The notes under the pieces were generated by a model. It saw nothing but the letters and a program-made list of their open reading frames with translations. It ran no database searches and had not been told where the DNA came from. DNA of 64,000 bases, taken from NCBI GenBank assembly GCA_014058105.1, contig JACGCM010002784.1, positions 2,170,001-2,234,000 of the forward strand, given 5' to 3'. Positions 20,042 through 32,329 of the stretch are shown here, one piece after another (position 1 is the first letter of the stretch; each line of letters starts with the position of its first letter). The DNA comes from Kingdonia uniflora (lineage: Eukaryota > Streptophyta > Magnoliopsida > Ranunculales > Circaeasteraceae). The position numbers and the translations under genes were made by a program.

Positions 20042-21502
20042 GAGAAGGAGATGGGCACACTACTCTCATAAGGAGTACCGCCTTTGGAAGATTTGATGTC
20101 ACAGCCCATTAAGAAACTAGTGGCCTGCCAGCAACTGCAAACATAGTTGCCAATCTTATGAATCGACTTTAAATAAATTCTTGGATTGCATTTTAAACTA
20201 AAGCACTAAAGCATGTTAAACTCCCCCATGCACTGACATGATTTGTCGACTTGCATTGCATTTTGAACTCATAAGCGCGCTCTACCATTCCAGTTTTCAA
20301 CAACAATTCCACCAAACAAAATATGCCCAACACTGATAAAATGCACACAAACATTCTTTCCATCAAACATATTCATTCCTCCTATCACTAACCCAGTTCG
20401 ACAACCAGGTGATAATACACACTACATAATCTTGAATAACCTTCTCTACCTCTGTCATCTCCTCCAACAAGCTATAATCATATCTGCACACCCTTGGGTA
20501 AGTGCAGCATTTACAGCCCATCATTGCATTCCAAGTAACCAACTTTCTCGCCATTTCTAACCCATCACTCCTCCACATAAACTTTCACAACTCAAAGACT
20601 ACCTCATTTAGAATACCAAAAGCTATGTAGGCTCAACATCTTCAAGAAAAATCACTGGGTCTCCCAACCCATAATTCCAACCCTCATAAATGAGCTAAAT
20701 GTATCATGGGGTTGTTCATCTGAGTGAGTTAGAAACATACACAGTTGCAATACAAGATTACATTCTAACATTGGGATTGTCTTCTATTAGACCCCTTTTA
20801 CACTACACATCAAAGGCACTAGAGCTAACAATTACATTGAAAATGAAAATCGACACAATCACAAGAAAGCTCACATATGCCTTTACCTTTACAAGCATAC
20901 TGATCTCCACAGATGATCCACATAATATTGTATATGTTCTTTCAGCTTTGATCTAAAGAATCAATAACAATAACTTAACGCTAAATGGAAGAAGTTAAAA
21001 GCAACGGATGGATAAAAGAGTAGAAAAGAAATATGCCCAAATTTCTTGTTCAGATTGCTAGCTACAACCATTACAGCTTTTCCTCCTCCATACCTCCTGT
21101 TGAAATTATCTTTCATTCGGTCTAGAAGGACATTGGGAATTCATCACCGAACAAATTCAACTACGATGACCCACTGAGCCATAATAGCCAATAAAAAATA
21201 ATAACAACTGTGAAAAATGAGTTCAAGTAGATATCAATTTCATCAAAGCACCATATAATAATAATAATAATAATGTAAGTATATGCCAGCAATATATATG
21301 ACATACAATGTCAACTCAAGAACATATCCAACTTTACAGAAAATTGCATAACAATCAAATTAAGTAGCACACATGTCGATTTAGAAAGTTAACTAATAAC
21401 TAATAATCAAAGTATAAGTCCTTAGTAAGAATGCATGCAAAGTTGTCCGAAATAAAATTAATCTACGATACCAAAATAAATATTTGACGATCAATCGTCA
21501 AA
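20042..21502. other. No gene recognised
   Basis: AT-rich with scattered short frames. A minus-strand stretch around 20530-20580 (ARKLVTWNAMMG) looks like one PPR motif but is isolated. An (AAT)n tract lies at about 21256-21275. Confidence 0.4.
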
Positions 21503-24500
21503 CTAAAGTAACCACTTAGGCCAAGCAACATAACCTCCTACATCAACCTCTCCAAGGGTGTCCACATACCCATCAGGCCTAATCAATGGACAAGTAGGGC
21601 TAAAAATTTGAGACAATAGAATTTTATAAAACCCATCTCCCAACACAACCCCATGGATGAGAACTGTAGGATTGATAGAAACTACCTCACCACAAGCAAC
21701 TCTAGCCTCAATAACGCCATTCAAGGTATATTTTTTGCTGAGATGAGGGTTAGGTGGATGCAAATAAGATTACACAAATTTGTTTACTTTATCAATAAAA
21801 TAAGATATATGTTAAACTTAAATGAGAATAAAAGTCTTAAAATTTCATACAGAGAGAGGAACCTCACATAGAACCGAAGTTGGTTGTGAAGAACTGCAAC
21901 TTGCTCCCTGAGACATGCTCTATAGATGGATAATGTCAAAGCCCAACTAAAATGTAACTATATGATATATTTTTTCGCATAACTAAAAAGATATTTAATA
22001 CAGGAAATAGTAATTACCATAAGCAATTTTAGGTTGTCCTTGACTTCTTTTAGATCTTTCCGAAACATATTCACCTCATCGGTCAGCTCCAAATTTGTGT
22101 TATGCAAATCCTCATTTTGCTTTAGCAAATGCTTTGCTTTTTTCAGTATAATCGGGCAAACACCGGTACCAAGTGTAATGATACGTCCTTTGCGGTCTTT
22201 ATCAATTGTCTGTATGAAATTAAATTAAGTATAAGAAACAAAAAATATACCATTTGATAAATTAAATGGTACTTATACAACTTAAAGTTTTACCTTCGCA
22301 ATAGAATCATCCACACTTGTTATTTTAGTTTTAGGATCCAAACGTTCATAGTGCCTTATCTTTTCCTGGACAAATCAAAGGAAACATTAGTACGTCATGG
22401 TTATACTAGCAATAAAATTTACTACTTTTGTAATAGTTAAAGTAAAAAGACTGAGTAGTTCACTAACAACTAATACTGGGCACTGCACAGTTTTGTCTTT
22501 CTTAGTATGTACTTAATGAAGCAATCAGATCTCGACACCAGGGCTTCAGACTTTAATTTCTTCTCTTGAGCCTACGCATGCAAACATTTGTAAACTAGAT
22601 TCATGGACATTAGTAGATAAATTAACAAGTCAAGCCAAAGTATATTAGAGCAAAAAGATTAATAAGTAAGGTCAAAGTAATTAAATAAAGAAACTAACCC
22701 AAGTTATTAGAAAGTTAAACCAGTAACTAAGAAGAGATTATACAACAATTATTGCTTCAACTAACCCATTGATGGAGTATTCAAACATTATGCCTTTTTA
22801 TGGGAAAAACAACCATTTTATGTCATGAATTCTAATTTGTCTTTAAGCACGGAGGGGTTTTATGCTAATCTCCAACCCATAAAATTATCATGTATGAACT
22901 ACATGGCATCATTCAAAGTATAAAGTTGGCTACTAGTTAAGGTATTTGAAAAAAAGTCATGGTAAACGTTAACTCTATAATGATATATAGCATTAAAGGA
23001 CTCGCAACTCTCCCATTATGAGAAAAAAGGACACATTTTTAAACTACACACCTTTACCTGCTCATACAGAATATGATGATTTTGAGGATTATAAAGTTCC
23101 CAAAATAAGGATTGCCTTCATTAAGATAAAAGAACCAAAGTTGCAAAAAAGAAAGCCAAGCTACAACAGTATGGTAGTTGGAAGGTACACCCTAGATAAC
23201 TATCAAAACTTCAGAAGGATTTTGGATGAGAATATATGCAATAGATCAAATTGTTAATGAAAAAAGATTTTGTATTTATTTAGATGATCCTAGCAAAGAC
23301 CATCAGGTGCTTGAGAAGGATTATGCTGCTATGGCATTAAGAAATGTAAGTAACGGAGGAGAACCAAGTCTATGTAGATCAGTATCGTTAACTGCATATT
23401 CTGATAAAAGGCAAAAAGAAAATTCAACTGAATGTGGAAAGGAACATGAGATGATAACAATGATTATCACCCAGGAAGGATTCTTGATGATTATAAAGAG
23501 GTACCACATGCTCCATCCCATAATCATGTCCTTGTACCAGAAATAGGCTCAAATGAAGTAGATTTTTCAGAAAGAGTACTAAACCATAAGGCTACCCACC
23601 ACATTCCATAGGGCTAAAACACACTCCTAAACCTTAACCAAGTGGCCAACACAAAAGTCAGCCAAACTTCTATGCGTCGGCGGTTATTTCTTTTCCTACC
23701 GTAGACCCTTTCCTCCGAGGATCCTCGCAAACCCTGCCCAGATTCTTTGCCTTTCTTTCCTAGCTAGCGTTCGATGCTTGTAAAGATGTTATAGGGTCAG
23801 CTACAACACATGCCACTTCAGAGCCAGCGAAAAAGCATTGCCAAAATAAAGACGGGTGCATTTGGCTTTGTCTTAACCACTGGACTTCTAAAGCGTTTAG
23901 CTATATGGAGACTACTAGGTCTACTACCCTTTAAAAAGGCTTTCGGGGACTTGCATACGGAGCACTTGATTTGATTGGACTTTTGAGCTACTTGACCCAT
24001 GGGCATCGACATCTTCTACTAGTCATAATTGTTTTGGTTTGCTTATTTAAACTCTGGTCTGGGGTCTGTGCCAAAACCCCACAATTTCCTACCGAAAAAA
24101 AGTAACCAATTTTCCAAATTCCTAGATAACTTCAAAGCTAAAATAAAAACTCACAATGTTATGCCAAATTACAACCATGTTGTTTCTACCCACGCATGCA
24201 GGTGCCTCCAATTTCTTCCGATTTGCACTATTCTACTCACTTAAAGCCTACAATACAAAATATATTAGTAACAAAATAGTTAAATAACAATTCCTATAAA
24301 TCATTATTTATCTATTTAGGAAAAACATGGAATGCAACAAAATTGCAATAGTCTACAAATGTACGCCAATCGTCAATATTAACAAATTCAGGCGCAACGC
24401 AAGCTTTCACCACCGTGAGATTTTTGCCATTCACATACTTCGTATTCAAATTACTCTTAAAATTTCTCCAAACTGTTATGATCCTATCTCTCAAGCAGCC

Positions 24501-25026
24501 ACGAGAGACATCCAGCATATCAAAACTTCCTTGGGAAAGATTACAAGGAAAAAACCCCTAGAATAAAGTATATAATAAAACATCAAAATTCATTTAATGC
24601 AAAGTATATATAAATAAATTGGATCTTACCTCTAAATGGATTATTATATTTTTTATGTTATCACGTGGTACTGCCTTAATGTCAGCATAGATGATTGGGA
24701 TGTATATACGAGCTTGAACGCCAAGGGTTGCAACCAAATCATGATGATTTTGATCTCCCTTCTTTGGCTGGCCCAAATAATTTGTGCTTACAAATATTTT
24801 CTCGCCATTGATCAACATAGTTGGACCGCAAGAACGACCCCTTTTCCCTCCCACAGTTGGAGGAGATAATGACAAGTCTCCTAAATTAAGAGCGGTACTT
24901 TCATTTTTAGCAAAAATTATGTTAATTGTAGATAGTGAATATTAAATACTACTAATAAATTAAACCTATATTACCATCACCCCCAGCGACCATCATATTA
25001 GTCTCGTGCGTGTTTTGGGCGTCCAT
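21503..25026 (-). CDS. CACTA (En/Spm-type) transposon-encoded protein, Transposase_24-like, multi-exon
   Basis: Exons read on the minus strand with consistent splice signals. Exon 1 is 25026-24975 (MDAQNTHETNMMVAGGDG, donor GTAATA). Exon 2 is 24880-24630, phase-matched (GDLSLSPPTVGGKRGRSCGP ... VPRDNIKNIIIHLE, donor GTAAGA). Exon 3 starts at 24557 (CLRDRIITVWRNFKSNLNTK, NIDDWRTFVDYCN). Then come about 22555-22470 (EALVSRSDCFIKYILRKTK), 22373-22296 and 22210-22018 (coiled coil, LLKQNEDLHNTNLELTDEVN), and the last exon to 21503 (LNGVIEARVACGEVVSINP ... GGYVAWPKWLL, stop). The order 'KRGR..GPTM', 'W..FK..L..KY', 'W..FVDYC', 'R.D.FI' and a final 'V.GGYVAWP..L' is that of plant CACTA-associated proteins. 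Exon 3 runs into a stop at 24312 and 1.7 kb of foreign-looking sequence separates it from exon 4, so the gene is probably interrupted. Confidence 0.6.
23018..23546 (+). other. Unidentified overlapping ORFs inside the CACTA gene
   Basis: Two overlapping plus-strand frames, 23018-23257 (LPAHTEYDDFEDYKVPKIRI, SYNSMVVGRYTLDNYQNFRR) and 23226-23546 (NEKRFCIYLDDPSKDHQVLE). They look coding by composition but match nothing I know. They lie between exons 3 and 4 of the minus-strand CACTA gene, so they may be part of an insertion or captured sequence. Confidence 0.25.
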
Positions 25027-25829
25027 TAATCTATAAGAAACCCGAAGGGAAGCAGCTAATAAAATAATAATAATTGTATTTTGCAAGAACAAAATTGTAC
25101 TAGAAAAATAATGTACAACAAGGAATTTTTAAATACCAGATGTTGAGACATCAAAGTGCATAACCTGTTACAGAGTGGTTGAGAAGAGGTAAATTTATGA
25201 TTTTAAATAGCAAAAACTAGATTATAAGCAAATTACATACTTTCTAAGGAAAATTACATATGGCATTACACGATTTAAGAAGAAAAAAATCAAATTTTTG
25301 TAGTTACCCAAAGCAACACAAGCTTGTTTAGTTTAGAACCATTTAAAGAATTTTAATTGACCCTATATTGCTTTGATTTTATAATTATGGAAAGAGGTTT
25401 AGTACCCGATGTTGATTCCCAAGTTTCTTAAACTCCTTTTATATCCTGCAACTTTTGAAAAATTGGGTAAAACATGAAATTTGTAAGGTATAAATTGAGA
25501 AAAAGAGAAGTTGCAGAAATACAGGGGAAGAAGAGGGAAAATTGATGCCAAAATTCAACAAAAGGTTGTGGAAAGTATCCCAAATACGAAAGCGATAACT
25601 ATAAGAGGGTGATGGTCATGATTGGGTTCTTTTCACGCCAATTTAAGGCGGGGAGATCGTGGTGAAACATCTTCGTAAGAGAGGAGAAGTAGAATCGTGA
25701 GAGAAAGGGAGAGAGATGAGGAGGGAAAAAGTAAATAGTGATTTTCTTGAGGGCAAAGGCGATAGGGAATTACAAGATGCCAAAGACAATGGAAACCGTA
25801 TCCATATACATTGCTTCAGTCCAACCATA
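25027..25829. other. 5' region of the CACTA gene, no other gene seen
   Basis: Leader and upstream sequence of the minus-strand CACTA gene. A purine-rich block (25640-25720) precedes the subterminal repeats. Confidence 0.4.
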
Positions 25830-26350
25830 ACAAACATCGTGTGTCGCTAATTCCCTACGAAAAAATAACCAAAAATAATATATTAATAAAAGCAACAGCG
25901 ACACTTATATCTTTTGTTGACAATAAAAGACCGTCGCAAATTACTGACAGTGATAATCCGTCCCTAAAAGTTAAGGTCGTCTGTCCCCGAAAGCCCTTTT
26001 TTTTGGTGGTGATGTCACTTTTGCAAGCGACATCTACCCGAACAACTTGGTTTGTAATACATATTTATATCACTTTTTAGTGACTTTATAATGTTGAATA
26101 AGTGACGTTAAATGTATATTATGATTAAGAAGGCTACTTTTATTAACACCATGTATAAGTAACGTAATAGGTACGTTTTCACATCACGCATGAAATAACT
26201 TAATTGAAGAATCAACGTCATGTCAAAAGTGACATAATTGAAGAATTAACATCATGTCAAAAGTGACATAATTCAAAAATTAACAACATATTAAAAGTGA
26301 CGTGGATACATAATACAAATGAATATACATCACCCTATTTTCTTGTAGTA
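25830..26350 (-). repeat. CACTA subterminal repeats and terminus
   Basis: Repeated short units of the form AAAGTGACATAATTGAAGAAT and TGACGT occur many times from 25900 to 26320, and the block ends CCCTATTTTCTTGTAGTA. CACTA right ends normally read TTCTTGTAGTG, so this terminus (26343-26350) has one change at the last base. The repeats are the expected transposase-binding region. They resemble those of the second CACTA element at 53.8 kb. The opposite terminus was not located. Confidence 0.6.
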
Positions 26351-27036
26351 AAAGGTATATTATGAACCTTGGGTAAGGGTCTCATGTGAAAAGATGAAGA
26401 AAACACATATAATCATTCCCCCTATTTTAAGATTCAGCTCAAAACTATACATGATCACTAACATGGTTTATAAGATAAAGTAGGAAGAATATACCACATT
26501 ATATAACACTATAACCGGGTTTATACGAAAATTGGATTATAGTTTCAAATTCCCTTCAGGGAATTTCCAGGAACAAACTATATCTGCCAACTATTGTCTA
26601 ATCAAAAGATATATAACATATATTCTTAACAATCAGTAATAAGAAATTTGTCTAGGTATCAAAACATGCATAAAGGAAGGCTTTATATAGGTTATATGAT
26701 CAGTGAAAGTAGTTTGGGGTAACCCCAAAGTCATGCGGGCTATATGTATCAAAATCCTTAATATGTAGCGAGATTTAAGAAACTTTAAATCTTAATATGC
26801 TATAATTTCCCAAAACACTTGAGGGTTTATGCTACCATATGCAATTTTATTTTAGAATTGGAGATAATATGGACATGACTCACATTTTCTATCGACATAT
26901 ATTAAAAAAACAAAGGCTTGTGGCAAAAATCGGTGCTTTAAGCAACTATGATATTCCCATGTGTACTTCTAGCATGTCATGTATATGTAGGGCGCGCTGG
27001 GGTGTGCTATATAAGCAAAATAGAATATTTTTTTTA
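26351..27036. other. No gene recognised
   Basis: AT-rich sequence between the CACTA terminus and the first Tat LTR. The last five bases (27032-27036, TTTTA) are the left target-site copy. Confidence 0.5.
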
Positions 27037-27728
27037 TGTAGTAGCCTACTCCCAGCCTTCCAGTACTAGTCGAAGGCTACATCGAAGCCTACTAGAGATT
27101 TGAAGCCCAACAAGACAACAACGAGTTCCACGAAGCCTTCCAAGAATAATCGAACACTCGAGCACATATTCAAGCGAAGTAAGTCGAAGCCAAAGTCAAA
27201 TATGGTTGGTCAACATTAACGCTAGAATGACTTTGACCATAGTAATACATGGTCGAAGGCAGACACACCTGACAACCAACTCACCAGACAGAATAGTAGA
27301 AACTAGCCGTCAGACAGCTACAGTGTCAAAACCAACTTATCGTACAGGACAGCTACCCCAAGGGGTATACATATAATCTGACCTCACATGGTAACTCACC
27401 CTTTTTCTATCTCCTATAAATAGAAGGGAGGAAACACTATGGAGGGGTTAGAAAAGCTCAACCTAAAACCCTCCTAACATTACCTTCGAATGCCATATAA
27501 CCTTCTCTTAACTTGAACAATCATCTAACTCAATATATATATATATATAATCTTCTTTTCAAATCCTCGCTAGAGGTCGTGGAGAACCCAATTCATGGAC
27601 TCTACGCAAGTATGTTAGCGCATTAAACTAGTTGTGTATAGTATTATATATTTGCCAAAACCCTTAACAAAAGGTTACCTTCATGGTGTAAGAGCTAAGT
27701 TTCCCCTCTACGAAACCAGACACCAACA
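27037..27728 (+). repeat. Tat-1 5' LTR
   Basis: Begins TGTAGTAGCCTACTCCCAG and ends CAGACACCAACA. It matches 36927-37578 along its length. A TATA-like CTCCTATAAATAGAAGG lies at about 27411 and an (AT)n run at about 27536-27549. Confidence 0.9.
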
Positions 27729-27730
27729 TT

Positions 27731-27744
27731 TGGCACCGTCTGTA
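27731..27744 (+). other. Tat-1 primer binding site
   Basis: TGGCACCGTCTGTA, two bases after the LTR. It resembles the Tat-type PBS TGGCRCCGTCTGTGGG. Confidence 0.75.
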
Positions 27745-27793
27745 TTATACCCACCCTGCCCAATCTCCTTTTCTTTCTCCCTATGGCCATACT

Positions 27794-29120
27794 CAATGGC
27801 TCCCACCCTTCGTTCAACCTCTGTCATCGTCAGAAACTCCGCCAATGGTATCGCCGTCCAACTTGCTCTCATTAGCCAACCATTCGCTCAAGCCGAGGAG
27901 TGTCACACCAATCAGTTACGCATTAAGCGCGAAGATAGACGACAAGAACTCGAACCAGAATGGCAGCACCGTTTAGATGATAATGATCGTCAACATCGAG
28001 CACTTGACGAGCTGCACAATACAATTCATGAACTTCAACATGTTTATACCCTAGACTCCTATGCGTTCTCGTACACCCATCTCCTCGCGCGTCTCAGCCC
28101 GCGCACGACTTGGGCCTTACTCCCGAATCGCGATCCCCCCGATCCACCTTGGTACCGAGGATGCCCCCACCAGCTCGATCCATCTTTGTGTCCCTATTAC
28201 TGAGAATTCATCCGACTCTACCCTTTGCACTTCCCAGCACCCCATACGCCTCCCCTGCTAAGGAGTGCCTTGGGGAGCGTAGCGCCGAACATACCCCTAA
28301 CCCATGGCCTTGCCACCCTGGCCCCCAGCGTTCTCCCCCTCGACCTGCTTATCTCACATAGTAGGAACTTGACCAAAAAATTCATGCCGCCATTTGCATT
28401 AGCGCGATCCCCACCCCGAACTCATGGAGTTGATTAAATAACCCTATTTGCCTGAAGCTCCTCGCTGTCGAGGTACTTCCTAATTTTCATACCCCAAAAG
28501 TCTGCAAATACTGTAATACAGACCCACAATCTCATATCCTCAAGTTTCAGAATGCTCTCAGCCTGCATTCCGTAGCTGATCACATCTTGTGTTGCATGTT
28601 CCCCACCAGTCTTACTGACAGTCCACTCAAATGGTACCACAACCTCCCTAATAGCTCCATTCAAAGTTTTGAGCAACTTTCAAACATTTTCATCTCCTAT
28701 TTTACCTTTAACAAAGATCGTGAGGTCCAAGTAGATGCCCTCTTCAACTTCTGCAAATCACCCAACGAAATACTTGAAACTTTTACCAAGCGTTTTCGCA
28801 AAGAATCGCACAAAGTCAAAAACCTCGATTACATAAATATCGTCCTCGCCTACTCTAACGCCCTGCCTGACCACAGCCGCGTTAAGAAGTATATCGTGCT
28901 CCAAAGGCCACGAGCCCTCGAGAAGATGCTATCCAAGGTCAACGGATACATAGACCTCAAACGTCTTCGCGAATCTAATCGCCAGGGACACGCCTCGATC
29001 ACAAAACCCAGCAAACCCCGACCATCGAATACACCCATGGTCGCTCCCGTTTCTCAAGAGAATGACAACCGTAAGCACCCCTACTTCGATGCTCAATCTT
29101 CTGAACCCCACAAAAAATGA
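27794..29120 (+). pseudogene. Tat-1 gag (broken)
   Basis: An N-terminal part (MAPTLRSTSVIVRNSANGIA, then a basic/acidic coil around RIKREDRRQELEPEWQHRLD) is followed by a stop-rich gap. The capsid-like core is at 28587-29120 (FPTSLTDSPLKWYHNLPNSS, IQSFEQLSNIFISYFTFNKD, then LKRLRESNRQG). 'L...A..W...L...SI.SF..L...F...F' is the retrotransposon gag signature. Frame changes around 28200-28590. Confidence 0.8.
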
Positions 29121-29624
29121 CCCATGCCCATTCTCCCTAAACTCACTGCTCTTATCAGCACCCTTCTCACACTCATCTAGGCCGATCCTATCTGGCACAC
29201 TCCCTTCCCCATCGGGGTCAAAAAGGATAAGCCTTACTGCCAGAATCACAAATATAATTACCACTCTACAAACAAGTACTACGCTCTGCAACATTCACTT
29301 GAAGTAATTCTTAAAGCTGGTAAACTACACCAATATGTTGTTGACCTCCCCGACTATCTCGATGGGTCTTACCTCAAGCCCCAACCCGCTCCACATACCG
29401 ACCTAACCGAGGTACATATTTTTAAACTCTACCTAATTGAAGTCAATAACATCGATAGTGGCCATAACTAAAGCAAACATAAATGATTCGAAGAATGCTG
29501 TAAGCTTACCTATCAGCAGAAACTCCCTGTCCTCCTACCCAAATCTAGTCACCACCCCCACCCCGAAGGTATATCTTTCATCGATTGCAATACTTCACAT
29601 GTTTGATACCCCCATTCAGGCCCC

Positions 29625-29975
29625 TTGGTCATTATGATTAAGGTCGTGCACCTCGTCCTCCATACGATGCTCATTGATACGGGCAGTGTAGCAGACGTAC
29701 TCTTCCTCCAAACTGTCCGCGTTATGCAAAAAATAGATCGCATAACCCCAGTCAATGTCGAACTCAAAGGCTTTAATGGCGCTACCGAAGTCGTCGTAGG
29801 CTGCCTCAGCCTCCCTGTCCCCACCGGTTCAGTTACCATCCAAACTAAAATTTTTGTCATTGACAAGAAGTCTAAATATCTAGGCATTTTATGGCATGAT
29901 TGGCTCCATGCCATGAAAGCCATACCTCCTACCTACCACCAGATACTGTGTTTCACTACCCTATGTGGTACCTAA
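29625..29975 (+). pseudogene. Tat-1 aspartic protease
   Basis: An open frame with HLVLHTMLIDTGSVADVLFL, so the DTG active site is intact, followed by LSLPVPTGSVTIQTKIFVID and YLGILWHDWLHAMKAIPPTY. It ends at a stop before RT. The wording is typical of plant Ty3/gypsy proteases that cleave the polyprotein. Confidence 0.8.
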
Positions 29976-30323
29976 AACATGAAAGGCTCCCAGTGCTTTG
30001 CCCGCTCATACGAGCATCCCGAAATTGACCTCACCAAGAAACTGGTAAAGCCATAGCAATCATTAGATTTCTCTCTCCCCACCACCTCGACACATTTTAC
30101 CACACCTGTTTAACCTACTGTTTATGTCGAGCTTAACGACCCTGGTTGAGGTACATTCATTGGCAATTTTATGGATGCGGCCGAAAGCGGCAAACTCACT
30201 ATGTTCCTTCGAGAAAATAAAGATGTTTTTGCTTGGTCATTCCACGAGATGCCTGGCATTAACTCCACCCTGGCCTGCCATCGTCCTAACCTCATCCCCA
30301 AATACACAACTGTAAAATAGAAG

Positions 30324-31500
30324 ATGTGTACTTTGGCACCAAGGATTCGAGAAGCAGTGAACCTCGAGGTCAAAAAGCTTTTGACCACTGGTTTTATCAG
30401 AGAGGTCAAGTACACCGATTGGAACTTAAATACCGTTGTTGTCCCCAAGAAGAATGGCAAGATCCAAATCTGCATCGACTTCACCGATCTCAACAAACAC
30501 ACGCCAAATGACAATTTTCCTCTCATGATTATTTTTGTGCTTCTGGACGTGACAGCCGGTCATAAACGTCTATCTATGATGGACGTGGCTTCGGGTTACA
30601 ACCAGGTACCCCTCCTCCCAAAAGATAAACTTAAAACTTTGTTTATCACAGAACAGGGGCTTTACTATTTTAATGTGATGCCCTTCGGCCTAAAAAAATG
30701 CAGGTGCCACTTACCAACGCCTTGTTACCACCATGTTCAAACCTCTGCATGGCAAATCGGCCAAAGTTTATATCGACAACATGTTGAATAAGAGTCTTCA
30801 AAAGAACACCCATATACAAGACTTAACTGATATCTCTCAAATACTTCGATACTACAATATGAAATTAAACTAGAATAAATGCCAATTCGGCGTGTCCTCC
30901 GGAAAGTTCTTGGGCCACCTCATTAGCAAAAGTGGCACTAAGATCGACCCCACCCAAATTTGAGCCCTTGTCAATATGCCCTCTCCCCAATCCAAGAAAT
31001 ATTTCCAAAAGGTCGCCGATAAAATAGTCGCCCTGAACCGCTTCATCTCTAAATCCTCTGACTGCTACGCTTGGCTATTCTCTCCCTTGCACGACCAAGG
31101 TATTCATAATGCCAATAAGAGGAACCCCAAAATTAATTGGACACTCGAATGCGGGCATGCTTTTCTGGAACTCAAAATCTACCTTGGCCAACCACCTGTC
31201 ATGAGTACCCAGGTCGAAGGCGAAGTGTTTACCTTATGTCTTGCGATCACCGAGACTTCTATTAGCTCAGTCCTTATCTGAATTGAAGCCGGTATTGAGA
31301 AACATATCTATTTCATCAGCAAGACTCTCACCCCAGCCAAAACACGACATACCAAACTCAAACGACTGCTCCTTACTCTTGTCTATACTTTACAAAAGCC
31401 CAAACCATACTTCTAAGCGCACCACATACGTATTATCACCAACTACCCTCTTCGAGAAATCTTCAGTAAGAAAGATAAGTCTAGATGGGTACAATAGTGG
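30324..31500 (+). pseudogene. Tat-1 reverse transcriptase and first RNase H (broken)
   Basis: RT reads EAVNLEVKKLLTTGFIREVK, VVVPKKNGKIQICIDFTDLN, DVASGYNQVPLLPKDKLKTL and YYFNVMPFGLKK. After a frameshift it reads KVYIDNMLNKSLQKN, where the catalytic Y-x-D-D box has become YIDN (30769-30780), losing an essential aspartate. The thumb (GKFLGHLISKSGTKIDPTQI) and a degraded RNase H (TLCLAITETSISSVLI, then TKLKRLLLTLVYTLQKP) follow. Multiple stops. Confidence 0.85.
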
Positions 31501-31682
31501 TCCATCCACCTCGGTGAACATGATATCACTTTCGAAAAGTAGGTTTCTCAAAAGGGACAAACAGTCACCGATTTTCTTATAGACTTTTCGATCGAAGACA
31601 TCGACTAGGAAGAACACGAATACGACTTACCCGAGGATCAACCCGAATAGAATGACCCATGGAACCCTAATACTGGCTGACA

Positions 31683-32170
31683 TCTTTTTGCAGATAGATC
31701 TGCAGGACCCCACGATTCTGGGATAGGTATCATCCTGGTCACACCTTCCAATAACCAAATCAAAAGGCCGTCAAATTAAATTTTGAATATACCAATAATG
31801 AGGCCGAATACGAAGCTTTGATACATGGTCTCAATCTTGCTCTCGAACTTGGTATCCCCAAACTAGTAGTATTTACTGATTCCTAACTTGTTCAGCGACA
31901 GTACACCGACAAAAACCAGGCAAACGGTCATATGGCTGAGTTTGCAGTACTTGTCCGCCAGCGCATGGATCGTTTCCCTAAAAAATTATCAATTATACAT
32001 TACCCTCGAGTTAAAAATAGACATGCCGACGCCCTTGCTTACATTGCCGCCATGTTAGGCCAGTCCGAATCTCGAACCCTCAATATCAAAGTGCTCAAAC
32101 GCCCAAGTATCGACCAGATAAAAATCAACACCATCAATACTAGGGGCAAGAGCCTCGCTCTTAAAGACTG
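31683..32170 (+). pseudogene. Tat-1 second (archaeal-type) RNase H
   Basis: Across two frames: LFADRSAGPHDSGIGIILVT, then TNNEAEYEALIHGLNLALEL, GIPKLVVFTDS-stop-LVQRQ, then MAEFAVLVRQRMDRFPKKLS and IIHYPRVKNRHADALAYIAA. The sequence 'D.S......GIG', 'N..AEYEAL..GL..A', 'TDS.L', 'R..N..ADALA' is an RNase H fold distinct from the one fused to RT. A duplicated RNase H of this type marks the Tat lineage. Confidence 0.85.
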
Positions 32171-32329
32171 ACGCACACCTTTTCTAGCCTACTTCAACAG
32201 TTCTACCCTACTGGAAGACCCCAAAGCCAAACGTTCATTACTAGAAAACTACCGACGGTATACCATTCTCAAAGGCGGTCTATACCGTAAATCCCTAAAC
32301 GGCATACACCTCCATTTCATTTTCCAACG

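Noticed and set aside
20363..20578. PPR protein exon
   Set aside because: Only one motif-like phrase (RKLVTWNAMMG) with no tandem PPR repeats around it.
28061..28437. Three overlapping plus-strand frames in Tat-1 gag
   Set aside because: They come from a proline-rich GC-rich stretch open in all frames. At most one belongs to gag.
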